Assembly: GCF_036226925.1 (NCBI RefSeq)
Contig: NZ_CP109031.1
Location: forward strand, 4,216,001-4,280,000
Length of the DNA: 64,000 nucleotides
Source: Streptomyces sp. NBC_00659
Lineage (GTDB): Bacteria > Actinomycetota > Actinomycetes > Streptomycetales > Streptomycetaceae
Direction: 5' to 3'
Shown here piece by piece: positions 42,986-50,107 of the stretch; within the stretch, counting starts at the first letter, position 1, and each line of letters starts with the position of its first letter. The notes beneath the pieces are model-generated. The model was not told where the DNA came from and did not search any database. It saw only the letters and a program-made list of their open reading frames with translations. A program made the translations under genes and the position numbers.

Positions 42986-44389
42986 GTGCGAATTTCCGAT
43001 ATTCAGCGCTGCGAGGTCCGGCCTGGGCGGCTTGTGGAGTGGGGGTTCAGCCCTGCGACCGTCGCGGCCGCGACGGTGCTGCCGACGGATCCACGGCCGC
43101 CGGCGTACATCCAGGAGTCGCACATCAGAACGGCGCGGTCGGTGCGCGAGGGGGGCTTGTTCGTGCCGACCTGGCTCGGTACGGCTTTCGACCTGCCCGG
43201 CCGAGTCGACCTCGACGCGCTGGAACAGGCCCTACGCGGCTGGACACTGCGCCACGAGACGCTGCGCAGCGGGTTCACATGGGTGGGCGACGAGATGCAG
43301 CGGTTCACTCTCGACCAGGACGATGTCACGCTCTACCGCGAAGTGGTGGGCGACTTCGCCGATGCGGACGTCCTGGCCGAACATTTGCAGGACCGTTTCG
43401 ACCAGGCGGCAGACGCTCTCGGCTGGCCCAATCTCCTCTACGCGGCGGTCGTCCGCGAAGACTCCACCAGCGTGTATCTGGCATTCGACCACACCAACGT
43501 CGACGCCTACTCGCTGCAGCGCATCCCGTACGAGGTGCAGGAGCTGTACACGGCACATGCCGCAGGGCAGCCCCTCGCCGCCGCACCGGTCGCGAGCTAC
43601 GTGGACTTCTGCGAGCAGGAACGAACGAACGCGAACGCCATCGACGACACACACGCGATCGTCACGCGCTGGCGGGAGTTCATCGGCCGGTGCGACGGAA
43701 GGCTTCCGGAGTTCCCTGTCGATCTGGGCCTGCAGCCCGGCGACGGTCTGCCCGTCCAAAAGCTCATGCGCGAGCCGCTCGTCGATGCGGAAGCGGCCGC
43801 GGCGTTCGAGACGTACTGCCGGCCCTACGGCGGCAGCCTGGTGGGCGTCCTGGCCGCAACCAGTCTGATCGTCCACGAACTCGGCGGGCAACCGGTCTAC
43901 CGCGCGGTCGTGCCGTTCCACACCCGGCTGAAGTCCACATGGTCGGACTCCGTGGGCTGGTATGTCGGCGGCGCGCCGATCGAAGTACCCGCGGCACGGG
44001 ACTTCGACGCCGCGCTCGCCTCGGTCCGGGCCCAGCTGCAGGCCAATCGGTCGTTGGCCCGCATTCCTCTGGCCCGGGTACTACGCCTCCTGGGCGAGGA
44101 CTTCCGCCCCACATCACCCGACCTGTACTCGATCGTCTCGTATGTGGACGCCCGCCTCACTCCTGGTTCGGCCTGCTGGACCGAACAAAAGGCGTACGGG
44201 CTGCTCCGTGTGTCGTACGGCGATCAGGTGTGCGCCTGGGTCAACCGGCTGCACGAGGGACTCTGGATCGCATGCCGCCACCCCGACACGGACATCGCTT
44301 CCAAGAACGTACAGCTGTATATCGAGAAGCTTCGAGAGCTGATCGTCTCGGTTTGTCCCGCACCCCTTTCAGCCGTCGCAGGGCGATGA
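42986..44389 (+). CDS. stand-alone condensation-domain-like acyltransferase
   Basis: A 467-residue protein with the fold of NRPS condensation domains and PapA acyltransferases. It shows RHETLRSGF (89-97, condensation core 2) and the active-site region FDHTNVDAYS, where H169 and D173 keep the second His and the Asp of HHxxxDG, while the first His is Asp and the Gly is Ala. No carrier protein, adenylation or ketosynthase domain is encoded nearby, so it may transfer an acyl or aminoacyl group to a free acceptor. The GTG at 42986 follows AAGGAG. It is divergent from the chaplin, at the edge of the small-secreted-protein island. Confidence 0.75.
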   Translation: MRISDIQRCEVRPGRLVEWGFSPATVAAATVLPTDPRPPAYIQESHIRTARSVREGGLFVPTWLGTAFDLPGRVDLDALEQALRGWTLRHETLRSGFTWVGDEMQRFTLDQDDVTLYREVVGDFADADVLAEHLQDRFDQAADALGWPNLLYAAVVREDSTSVYLAFDHTNVDAYSLQRIPYEVQELYTAHAAGQPLAAAPVASYVDFCEQERTNANAIDDTHAIVTRWREFIGRCDGRLPEFPVDLGLQPGDGLPVQKLMREPLVDAEAAAAFETYCRPYGGSLVGVLAATSLIVHELGGQPVYRAVVPFHTRLKSTWSDSVGWYVGGAPIEVPAARDFDAALASVRAQLQANRSLARIPLARVLRLLGEDFRPTSPDLYSIVSYVDARLTPGSACWTEQKAYGLLRVSYGDQVCAWVNRLHEGLWIACRHPDTDIASKNVQLYIEKLRELIVSVCPAPLSAVAGR

Positions 44390-44499
44390 TGTCGGGCTGA
44401 AGCTGCGGACGGGGGCCGGGTAGGCCGTCACGGCGGGCGGGCGGCTGCCCGACGGTTCGGCGACCGGCCGTGGTCGGGCGGCCTGCCGTGGTCGGGCGG

Positions 44500-45660
44500 T
44501 TACGCGGTGACGGCCGTCCGCACCGCCCGGACCAGCGCCTGGGCCCGTGCGTCCGCCGTCACGCTCTTGCGGAAGCCGTTGGTGACATAGCCGAACGCGA
44601 TGCCCGACTCGGGGTCGGCGAAACCGAGGGCGCCGCCGCGGCCGGGGTGGCCGAAGGAGCCCGGGGAGAGAAGCGGCGACGCTCCGCCGTGGAGCATGTA
44701 GCCGAGGCCGAACCGGGTGCTGACGACGAGGATCCGGTCCGGTCCCGCGGACTGTTCCGTCCGCGCGGCCGCCAGCGTCTCGGGCGTGAACAGCCGGACG
44801 CCGTCCACCTCCCCGATCAGCGCGGCGTAGAAGCGGGCGAGGCCGTCGGCGGTGGCGATGCCGTTCGAGGCCGGGAGGACGGCGGAGCGGTAGCCGGGAT
44901 CGTTCTCGTCGGGCATCGGGGTGATCGCGGCGAAGGCGCGGCGGGTGAGGCTGCCGGGGTCGGCGTAGGCCTCGGAGACCGCTCGCTTGGGGCGGGTCCT
45001 GAGGCCGCCCGGCGTGGCCGGTGCCTCGATCTGCGCGACCCGGCCCACCCGGCCGGCCTCCGTCTCCGGAAGCCCGACCCACAGGTCGAGGTCCAGCGGC
45101 CCGGCCACCTCGTCCGCGATCCACCGGCCGAGGGTGCGTCCGGTGACGCGCCGGACCAGCTCGCCCGTCAGCCAGCTGTACGTCTGCGCGTGGTACCCGT
45201 GCTCGGCTCCCGGCTCCCATACGGGCGTCTGGGCGGCCACCGCCGCGGCCGCGAGGTCGGGGTCGGCGGCCTCGGCGGGGGTGAGCGGACGGTCGAGGAC
45301 GGGCACACCGGCCCGGTGCGCGAGCAGATGCCGTACGCGCGTGTGCTCCTTGCCGTGCGCCTTGTACTCGGGCCAGTACGCGCCGACCGGCGCGTCCGGG
45401 TCGAGCTGTCCCCGCTGGGCGAGCAGCAGGAGTACGGCGGCGGCAACGCCCTTCGTCGCGGAGCGCACGATCTGCGCGGTGCCCCGCTGCCAGGGCTCGG
45501 TGCCGTCGACGTCACGGGTGCCGCCCCACAGGTCGACGACCTTGTGCCCGTCGCGGTACACGGCGACGGCGGCGCCCCGGTCCCCCAGGGCCGCGAAGTT
45601 GGCCGCGAACGCCTCCCTGACCGGTTCGAAGCCCTCCGCCACTGTGCCGTTCACGTCCAC
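44500..45660 (-). CDS. serine hydrolase of the beta-lactamase / EstB type
   Basis: A 386-residue class C beta-lactamase-fold hydrolase. The nucleophile motif is S67-A-T-K70, the tyrosine motif lies in GYHAQTYSW (Y156), and the third element is FGHPGRGG in place of KTG, as in esterases of family VIII. It has no signal peptide, so it is probably a cytoplasmic esterase. The GTG at 45660 follows GGGAGC. It stands alone between the island and ohr. Confidence 0.85.
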   Translation of the reverse strand: MDVNGTVAEGFEPVREAFAANFAALGDRGAAVAVYRDGHKVVDLWGGTRDVDGTEPWQRGTAQIVRSATKGVAAAVLLLLAQRGQLDPDAPVGAYWPEYKAHGKEHTRVRHLLAHRAGVPVLDRPLTPAEAADPDLAAAAVAAQTPVWEPGAEHGYHAQTYSWLTGELVRRVTGRTLGRWIADEVAGPLDLDLWVGLPETEAGRVGRVAQIEAPATPGGLRTRPKRAVSEAYADPGSLTRRAFAAITPMPDENDPGYRSAVLPASNGIATADGLARFYAALIGEVDGVRLFTPETLAAARTEQSAGPDRILVVSTRFGLGYMLHGGASPLLSPGSFGHPGRGGALGFADPESGIAFGYVTNGFRKSVTADARAQALVRAVRTAVTA

Positions 45661-45736
45661 GCCCGCGCTCCCTGTCGCCTCACCGCTGCCGATGATGAGT
45701 GCAACACGCGTCCGCGGCCTTCGATTCCTAGGACGT

Positions 45737-46183
45737 CTAGCCCAGCAGGATCGTGACCTCGATGTTGCCGCGGGTGGCGTTCGAGTAGGGGCAGACCTCG
45801 TGCGCCGCGTCCACGAGTTTCGCCGCGACGTCCTCGTCGACGACGGGGAGCGAGACGCTGAGGGCGACCGCCAGTCCGTAGCCGCGCTGCTTGTTGGGGC
45901 CGATCCCGACCTTGGCCGCGACCGTGGAACCGGAGAGGTCGAGGCCGGCCCGGCGGCCGACCATGACCAGCGCGTTGTGGAAGCAGGCGCTGAATCCGGC
46001 CGCGAACAACTGCTCCGGGTTCGTGCCGTTCCCGTCGCCGCCCAGCGCCGGCGGCATCGCGACCTTCAGTTCGAGCTGCCCGTCCTGACTGGTCACGTAG
46101 CCGTTCCGGCCGCCGTGCGCGGTCGCCTCGGCGACATACATGATCTTCGTCGGACGGGTGTCGACAACGGCGCCGTCGGACAC
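45737..46183 (-). CDS. ohr: organic hydroperoxide resistance protein
   Basis: A 148-residue OsmC/Ohr-family thiol peroxidase that reduces organic hydroperoxides using lipoylated partners. The catalytic pair is C67 (SACFHNAL) and C131 (EVCPYSNATRGN), with the supporting R26 and E58. The GTG at 46183 follows GGGGGAGG. The regulator ohrR lies upstream on the same strand, and the gap between them carries a repeated TTGTGCAC motif, the probable OhrR operator. Confidence 0.93.
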   Translation of the reverse strand: MSDGAVVDTRPTKIMYVAEATAHGGRNGYVTSQDGQLELKVAMPPALGGDGNGTNPEQLFAAGFSACFHNALVMVGRRAGLDLSGSTVAAKVGIGPNKQRGYGLAVALSVSLPVVDEDVAAKLVDAAHEVCPYSNATRGNIEVTILLG

Positions 46184-46215
46184 GGCAGGCCTCCCCCGGG
46201 GCGGGCAACAGAAGG

Positions 46216-46256
46216 TGGTGCACACATGCATCGTGCACAAGTGCATGGTGCACAAG
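46216..46256. promoter_or_regulatory. OhrR operator repeats upstream of ohr
   Basis: On the minus strand TTGTGCACCATGCAC is followed directly by TTGTGCACGATGCATG and then TGTGCACC, giving two and a half copies of a partly palindromic TTGTGCAC-ATGCA unit. It lies 33-73 bp before the ohr start, as expected for peroxide-relieved repression. Confidence 0.65.
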
Positions 46257-46348
46257 GTACTGGCCGGTATGGAACACGGAAAGCCTCGGGGTGCCCATTG
46301 TCGATCATGTGATCCGGCCCCGGCCTCGGCAGGGGGCCGGTCCCGGTG

Positions 46349-46822
46349 TCAGCGTCCGCGTGCCGCCGCGTTCTCCGCGCGTTCGGTCAGCCGGCACAGC
46401 TCCTCGCGCAGCCGCGTGACGTCGGCCTCGCTCAGACCGGTCGCCGTCAGCAGCGCCTGCGGCACGTCCTCCGCGCGTTCCCTGAGCACTTCGCCGCGCC
46501 CGGTCAGCGCGACGCGCACCGAGCGTTCGTCCTGCGCCGAGCGCTCACGGCGTACGAGCCCCGCCGACTCCAGCCGCTTGAGCAGCGGCGACATCGTGCC
46601 GTAGTCGAGGTGCAGGGCGGCGCCCAGTTCCTTGACCGTGGTCTCGCCGCGCTCCCACAGGACCAGCAGGACGAGGTACTGCGGGTAGGTGAGGCCGAGT
46701 TCCTCCAGCAGAGGGCGGTACGCGGCGGTCACGGCGCGCTGGGCTGCGTACAGGGCGAAGCACAGCTGGTCGTCGAGCAGCAGCGACCCGGCCGGCGGCC
46801 CGACGTCCTCTTGTTTCGTCAC
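46349..46822 (-). CDS. ohrR: MarR-family organic hydroperoxide sensor
   Basis: A 157-residue MarR regulator of the OhrR group: C21 in LDDQLCFALYAAQ is the peroxide-sensing cysteine near the N-terminus. The DNA-binding part holds LHLDYGTMSPLLKRLESAGL and the wing SAQDERSVRVALT. Its oxidation by organic hydroperoxides releases ohr. The GTG start at 46822 overlaps the stop of the ECF transporter ATPase gene by 4 bp, so it may receive read-through from the nickel operon. Confidence 0.92.
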   Translation of the reverse strand: MTKQEDVGPPAGSLLLDDQLCFALYAAQRAVTAAYRPLLEELGLTYPQYLVLLVLWERGETTVKELGAALHLDYGTMSPLLKRLESAGLVRRERSAQDERSVRVALTGRGEVLRERAEDVPQALLTATGLSEADVTRLREELCRLTERAENAAARGR

Positions 46823-47574
46823 GCCCCCATTGTCACGGAGCGCGGGTCGAACCCGAAGGGAAGCTCCAGACGATGGGTGCGCATGAGCTCGTCGTCGGAG
46901 AGGAGCTCGCCGGTCCCGCCGTCGGCGACGATCACGCCGTCGCCGAGGACGAGGGAGCGGGGGCACAGTTCGAGGGCGTACGGCAGGTCGTGGGTGACCA
47001 TGAGGACCGTGACGTCCAGCGAGCGCAGGATGTCCGCGAGTTCACGCCGGGAGGCGGGGTCGAGGTTGGAGGAGGGCTCGTCGAGGACGAGGATCTCCGG
47101 CTCCATCGCGAGCACCGTCGCGACGGCGACCCGGCGCCGCTGCCCGAAGGACAGGTGGTGCGGAGGGCGGTCGGCGAAGGCTTCCATGCCGACGCGCTCC
47201 AGCGCCGTGCGGACGCGGGCCTCCAGCTCGGCGCCCTTCATGCCCGCGGCGGCCGGCCCGAAGGCCACGTCCTCGCGCACGGTCGGCATGAAGAGCTGGT
47301 CGTCCGGGTCCTGGAAGACGATGCCGACCCTGCGCCGGATCTCCGCCATGTGCCGCTTGCCGACCGGGAGTCCGGCGACCGTCACCGTTCCGGCGCCGCC
47401 GGTCAGGATGCCGTTGAGGTGCAGGACGAGGGTGGTCTTGCCGGCGCCGTTCGGGCCGAGCAGGGCGACGCGCTCGCCGCGTCCGATCCGGAAGTCCACG
47501 CCGAACAGGGCCTGGTGTCCGTCCGGGTAGGCGAACGCGAGGCCGGAGACCTCCAGAGAGGGTGCAGCAGACAT
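46819..47574 (-). CDS. nikO: nickel/cobalt ECF transporter ATPase
   Basis: A 251-residue ABC ATPase of the CbiO/NikO type: Walker A GPNGAGKTT (40-48), Q-loop FQDPDDQLFMPTV, signature LSFGQRRRVAVA, Walker B ILVLDEPSSNLD. The FQDPDDQLF stretch is specific to energy-coupling-factor ATPases. The ATG at 47574 overlaps the upstream gene stop (TGATG). It is the last gene of the NikM(N)-Q-O operon. Metal choice (nickel over cobalt) rests on the Nur box upstream of the first gene. Confidence 0.88.
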   Translation of the reverse strand: MSAAPSLEVSGLAFAYPDGHQALFGVDFRIGRGERVALLGPNGAGKTTLVLHLNGILTGGAGTVTVAGLPVGKRHMAEIRRRVGIVFQDPDDQLFMPTVREDVAFGPAAAGMKGAELEARVRTALERVGMEAFADRPPHHLSFGQRRRVAVATVLAMEPEILVLDEPSSNLDPASRRELADILRSLDVTVLMVTHDLPYALELCPRSLVLGDGVIVADGGTGELLSDDELMRTHRLELPFGFDPRSVTMGA

Positions 47575-48335
47575 CACAGCGTCCATCCCAACAGACATAC
47601 GACAAGGGCGGCGAACGGAAGGACGAGGGCGTACGACCACTGCGCCCGGGACGCGGTCACCTCGTCGATGACGGGCATGGAACCGGCGTACCCGCGGCTC
47701 ACCATGGCCAGGTGCACGCGTTCCCCGCGTTCGTAGGAGCGGATGAACAGCGCGCCCGCCGACTTCGCGAGCACCCCCCAGTGCCGCACCCCGCTCGCCG
47801 CGAAGCCGCGCGACTCCCGCGCGATCCGCATGCGCCGCATCTCGTCGGTGATGACATCTCCGTAGCGGATCATGAAGGAGGCGATCTGCACGAGGAGCGG
47901 CGGGAGCTTCAGCCGCTGGAGTCCGAGGAGCAGTTCACGCAGTCCGGTGGTGGAGGCCAGCAGGACGGAGGCGGCGACGCCGAGGGTGCCCTTGGCGAGG
48001 ACGTTCCAGGCACCCCACAGGCCGTTGACGCTCAGGGACAGGCCCAGCACGTCCACCCGTTCGCCCTCCGCCACGAAGGGCATCAGCACCGCGAACGCGA
48101 CGAACGGGATCTCGATCAGGAGCCGCCGCAGGAGGACGCCCGCCGGTACGCGGGCCCGGTGGGCGACCACCGCCAGCAGCACGGCGTACAGCGCGAACGC
48201 CCACATCGCCTCGCGCGGGGTGGAGACGACCACGACCACGAAGGCGAGGGTGGCGGCGAGCTTGGTGTGCGGCGGCAGCGCGTGCACGGGCGAGTCCGCG
48301 TGCCGGTACAGCTTGTGCGCGTGACCGGCCCCCAC
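47574..48335 (-). CDS. nikQ: nickel/cobalt ECF transporter transmembrane T component
   Basis: A 253-residue CbiQ/NikQ-type T component with about five hydrophobic segments. It has the two Arg-containing coupling motifs near the C-terminal half, RIARESRGFA and LAMVSRGYAG, which contact the ATPase. It is translationally coupled on both sides: the start is 1 base after the NikM stop, and its stop overlaps the ATPase start. It forms the membrane scaffold between the substrate-binding and ATPase subunits. Confidence 0.88.
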   Translation of the reverse strand: MGAGHAHKLYRHADSPVHALPPHTKLAATLAFVVVVVSTPREAMWAFALYAVLLAVVAHRARVPAGVLLRRLLIEIPFVAFAVLMPFVAEGERVDVLGLSLSVNGLWGAWNVLAKGTLGVAASVLLASTTGLRELLLGLQRLKLPPLLVQIASFMIRYGDVITDEMRRMRIARESRGFAASGVRHWGVLAKSAGALFIRSYERGERVHLAMVSRGYAGSMPVIDEVTASRAQWSYALVLPFAALVVCLLGWTL

Positions 48336-48336
48336 C

Positions 48337-49386
48337 TCAGACGCCTTCCGGCACGGAGGCGGGCGAGGTGTCGGCCGTACGGCGCCTGCGGACCGTCCAG
48401 AAGACGCCGGTGCCCGCGACGACGGTGACGCCGACGCCGATCACCCCGGCGAGCCCGCCGGACAGGCGGGCGTCGGAGACGTCCTTGACTCCGTATCCGG
48501 CGAGCGGCGAGTCCTCGGAGGCGTGCGCCTTGGCCTTCGCGTCGATGCCCTTGTCCTTGGCGACCTTCTCCAGGCCGTCGGGGCTCGCGGAGGCGTAGAA
48601 GCTGACGAATCCGGCGAGGACGAGGGAGGTGACCAGGCCGGTGATCCACACCTTGCGGTGCGAGGAGCGGGCCGCGACGGGGGCGGCGGCCGCGGAGGCG
48701 TCGACGAGTTCCCCGTTCACCCGCAGTTTGAGGCGCTGCTGGAGGCCGCGGGCGCCGTACACGAGGTCGGGCCGTACGGCGATGACGGCGCCGACGGTGA
48801 GCGCCGTGATCACGGCCTCGCCGATGCCGATGAGGACGTGGACGCCGACCATGGCGGTGGCGACCTTGGAGAGCGCGATGTCGGTGGTACCGCCGACCGC
48901 GTAGATGAGGGTGAAGGCGGCCGCGGCGGCCGGGACGGAGAGCAGCGCGGCGACGAAGGACGCGACGGTGACCGAGCGCCGCGTGCGGGGCAGCACCTTC
49001 ACCAGGCCGCGGAAGACGGCGTACGCGACGACCGTGGTGACGATCGCCATGTCGGTGATGTTCACGCCGAGCGCGGTGAGCCCGCCGTCGGCGAAGAGGA
49101 TTCCCTGCATGAGCAGGACGACGGAGACGCAGAGGACGCCGGTGAAGGGGCCGACGAGGATCGCGGCCAGGGCGCCGCCGAGCAGATGTCCGCTGGTCCC
49201 TGCGGCGACCGGGAAGTTCAGCATCTGCACGGCGAAGATGAAGGCGGCGACCAGGCCGGCGAGCGGCGCGGTCCGTTCGTCGAGTTCACGGCGGGCACCT
49301 CGCAGGCTCACGGCGACGGCGCCTGCGGCGACCACGCCTGTGACCGCGGAGACCGGGGCATTGATGAATCCGTCAGGAACGTGCAC
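48337..49386 (-). CDS. nikM: nickel/cobalt ECF transporter S component, CbiM-CbiN fusion
   Basis: A 349-residue fusion. Residues 1-210 are CbiM/NikM, starting VHVPDGF; the N-terminal amine plus His2 of this motif bind the metal, so the GTG at 49386 is fixed by function. A linker is followed by an N-type subunit with two TM segments (around 240-260 and 310-330) and the outside loop SPDGLEKVAKDKG, typical of CbiN/NikN. A TATCAT -10 hexamer ends 6 bases before the GTG (leaderless), and a Nur-type box overlaps the -35 region. Confidence 0.9.
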   Translation of the reverse strand: MHVPDGFINAPVSAVTGVVAAGAVAVSLRGARRELDERTAPLAGLVAAFIFAVQMLNFPVAAGTSGHLLGGALAAILVGPFTGVLCVSVVLLMQGILFADGGLTALGVNITDMAIVTTVVAYAVFRGLVKVLPRTRRSVTVASFVAALLSVPAAAAAFTLIYAVGGTTDIALSKVATAMVGVHVLIGIGEAVITALTVGAVIAVRPDLVYGARGLQQRLKLRVNGELVDASAAAAPVAARSSHRKVWITGLVTSLVLAGFVSFYASASPDGLEKVAKDKGIDAKAKAHASEDSPLAGYGVKDVSDARLSGGLAGVIGVGVTVVAGTGVFWTVRRRRTADTSPASVPEGV

Positions 49387-49406
49387 CGTCCGATGATAAT
49401 GCCTTG

Positions 49407-49423
49407 TTGCGAATGACTTGCAA
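49407..49423 (-). promoter_or_regulatory. Nur box (nickel-responsive Fur-family operator)
   Basis: TTGCAA-GTCAT-TCGCAA on the minus strand matches the S. coelicolor Nur consensus tTGCaa-N5-ttGCAA at 11 of 12 positions. It overlaps the -35 region of nikM. Nickel-bound Nur should repress the operon, giving uptake only under nickel starvation. Confidence 0.8.
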
Positions 49424-49662
49424 GAGCGGGAACGCGCGAACAGCTTGCGACGGGCAGGCGTACGGGAGCAGTTCGCGGGCGCGGAAGGCGTGGACCGCCC
49501 GCGGATGTGACCACCGCGCACATGGACGCGCCGCGACCGGGCAGGCGTTCCCGAAGGAGGGTCACGGACGGCCGGAGAGCGGTTTCCGCCAGATGTGCGA
49601 CATTGGAATGGTGACGGAATTCACATCTTCCGCATAGGTCACGCAGCGTAAGGAGTCGGTTC

Positions 49663-50019
49663 ATGCACGCCGTCGAGCAGTACGCCCGCGCTCATATCGT
49701 GACGGACACCGCCGACTCCCTCGACGACGAACACCGGGCCGTCCCGGTGGCCCTCCGATACGACCCGGAGACGGACCCCCGCCAGGTGCGCATCACGCTG
49801 CCCGGCCCCCACGAGTGGACCTTCGCGCGCGAACTCCTGGAACGGGGTCTGCGCGTCCCCGTCAGCAACGGCGACGTACGCATCTGGCCGTGCGGCCGCG
49901 TCCAGGCCGTCCTGGAGTTCCACTCGGCGCATGGAGTGGCGGTCGTGCAGCTCGACACGAAGGCGCTCATGCGCTTCCTCCGCCGTACGTACACGGCCGC
50001 CACACCCGTGGCGCACTGA
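49663..50019 (+). CDS. ssgE: SsgA-like sporulation protein, probably SsgE
   Basis: A 118-residue SALP-family protein. Family blocks are VPVALRYDPETDPRQVRITL, EWTFARELLERGL, GDVRIWPC and LEFHSAHGVAVVQLD. SALPs occur only in morphologically complex actinomycetes and control septum placement, wall remodelling and spore separation. SsgE is assigned from memory of the S. coelicolor order (near the tandem PBPs, SCO3158); SsgG or another SALP cannot be excluded. AAGGAG precedes the ATG at 49663. Confidence 0.8.
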   Translation: MHAVEQYARAHIVTDTADSLDDEHRAVPVALRYDPETDPRQVRITLPGPHEWTFARELLERGLRVPVSNGDVRIWPCGRVQAVLEFHSAHGVAVVQLDTKALMRFLRRTYTAATPVAH

Positions 50020-50036
50020 GGAACGGCACGTACGTG

Positions 50037-50082
50037 TCACGTGAGAGACCTCGCCGAGGCGTCGGCGAGGTCTCTCACGTGA
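50037..50082. terminator. bidirectional terminator between ssgE and the MMPL gene
   Basis: A perfect 21-bp stem with arms TCACGTGAGAGACCTCGCCG(A) at 50037-50057 and 50062-50082 and a 4-base loop lies between two convergent genes. Confidence 0.92.
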
Positions 50083-50107
50083 ACGGTCCGGCCGCAGGAG
50101 CCGAAGG

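Noticed and set aside
48337..49423. Cobalamin riboswitch upstream of the cbiM-like gene
   Set aside because: The promoter appears leaderless, with the -10 six bases before the start codon, leaving no room for a riboswitch; a Nur box is present instead.
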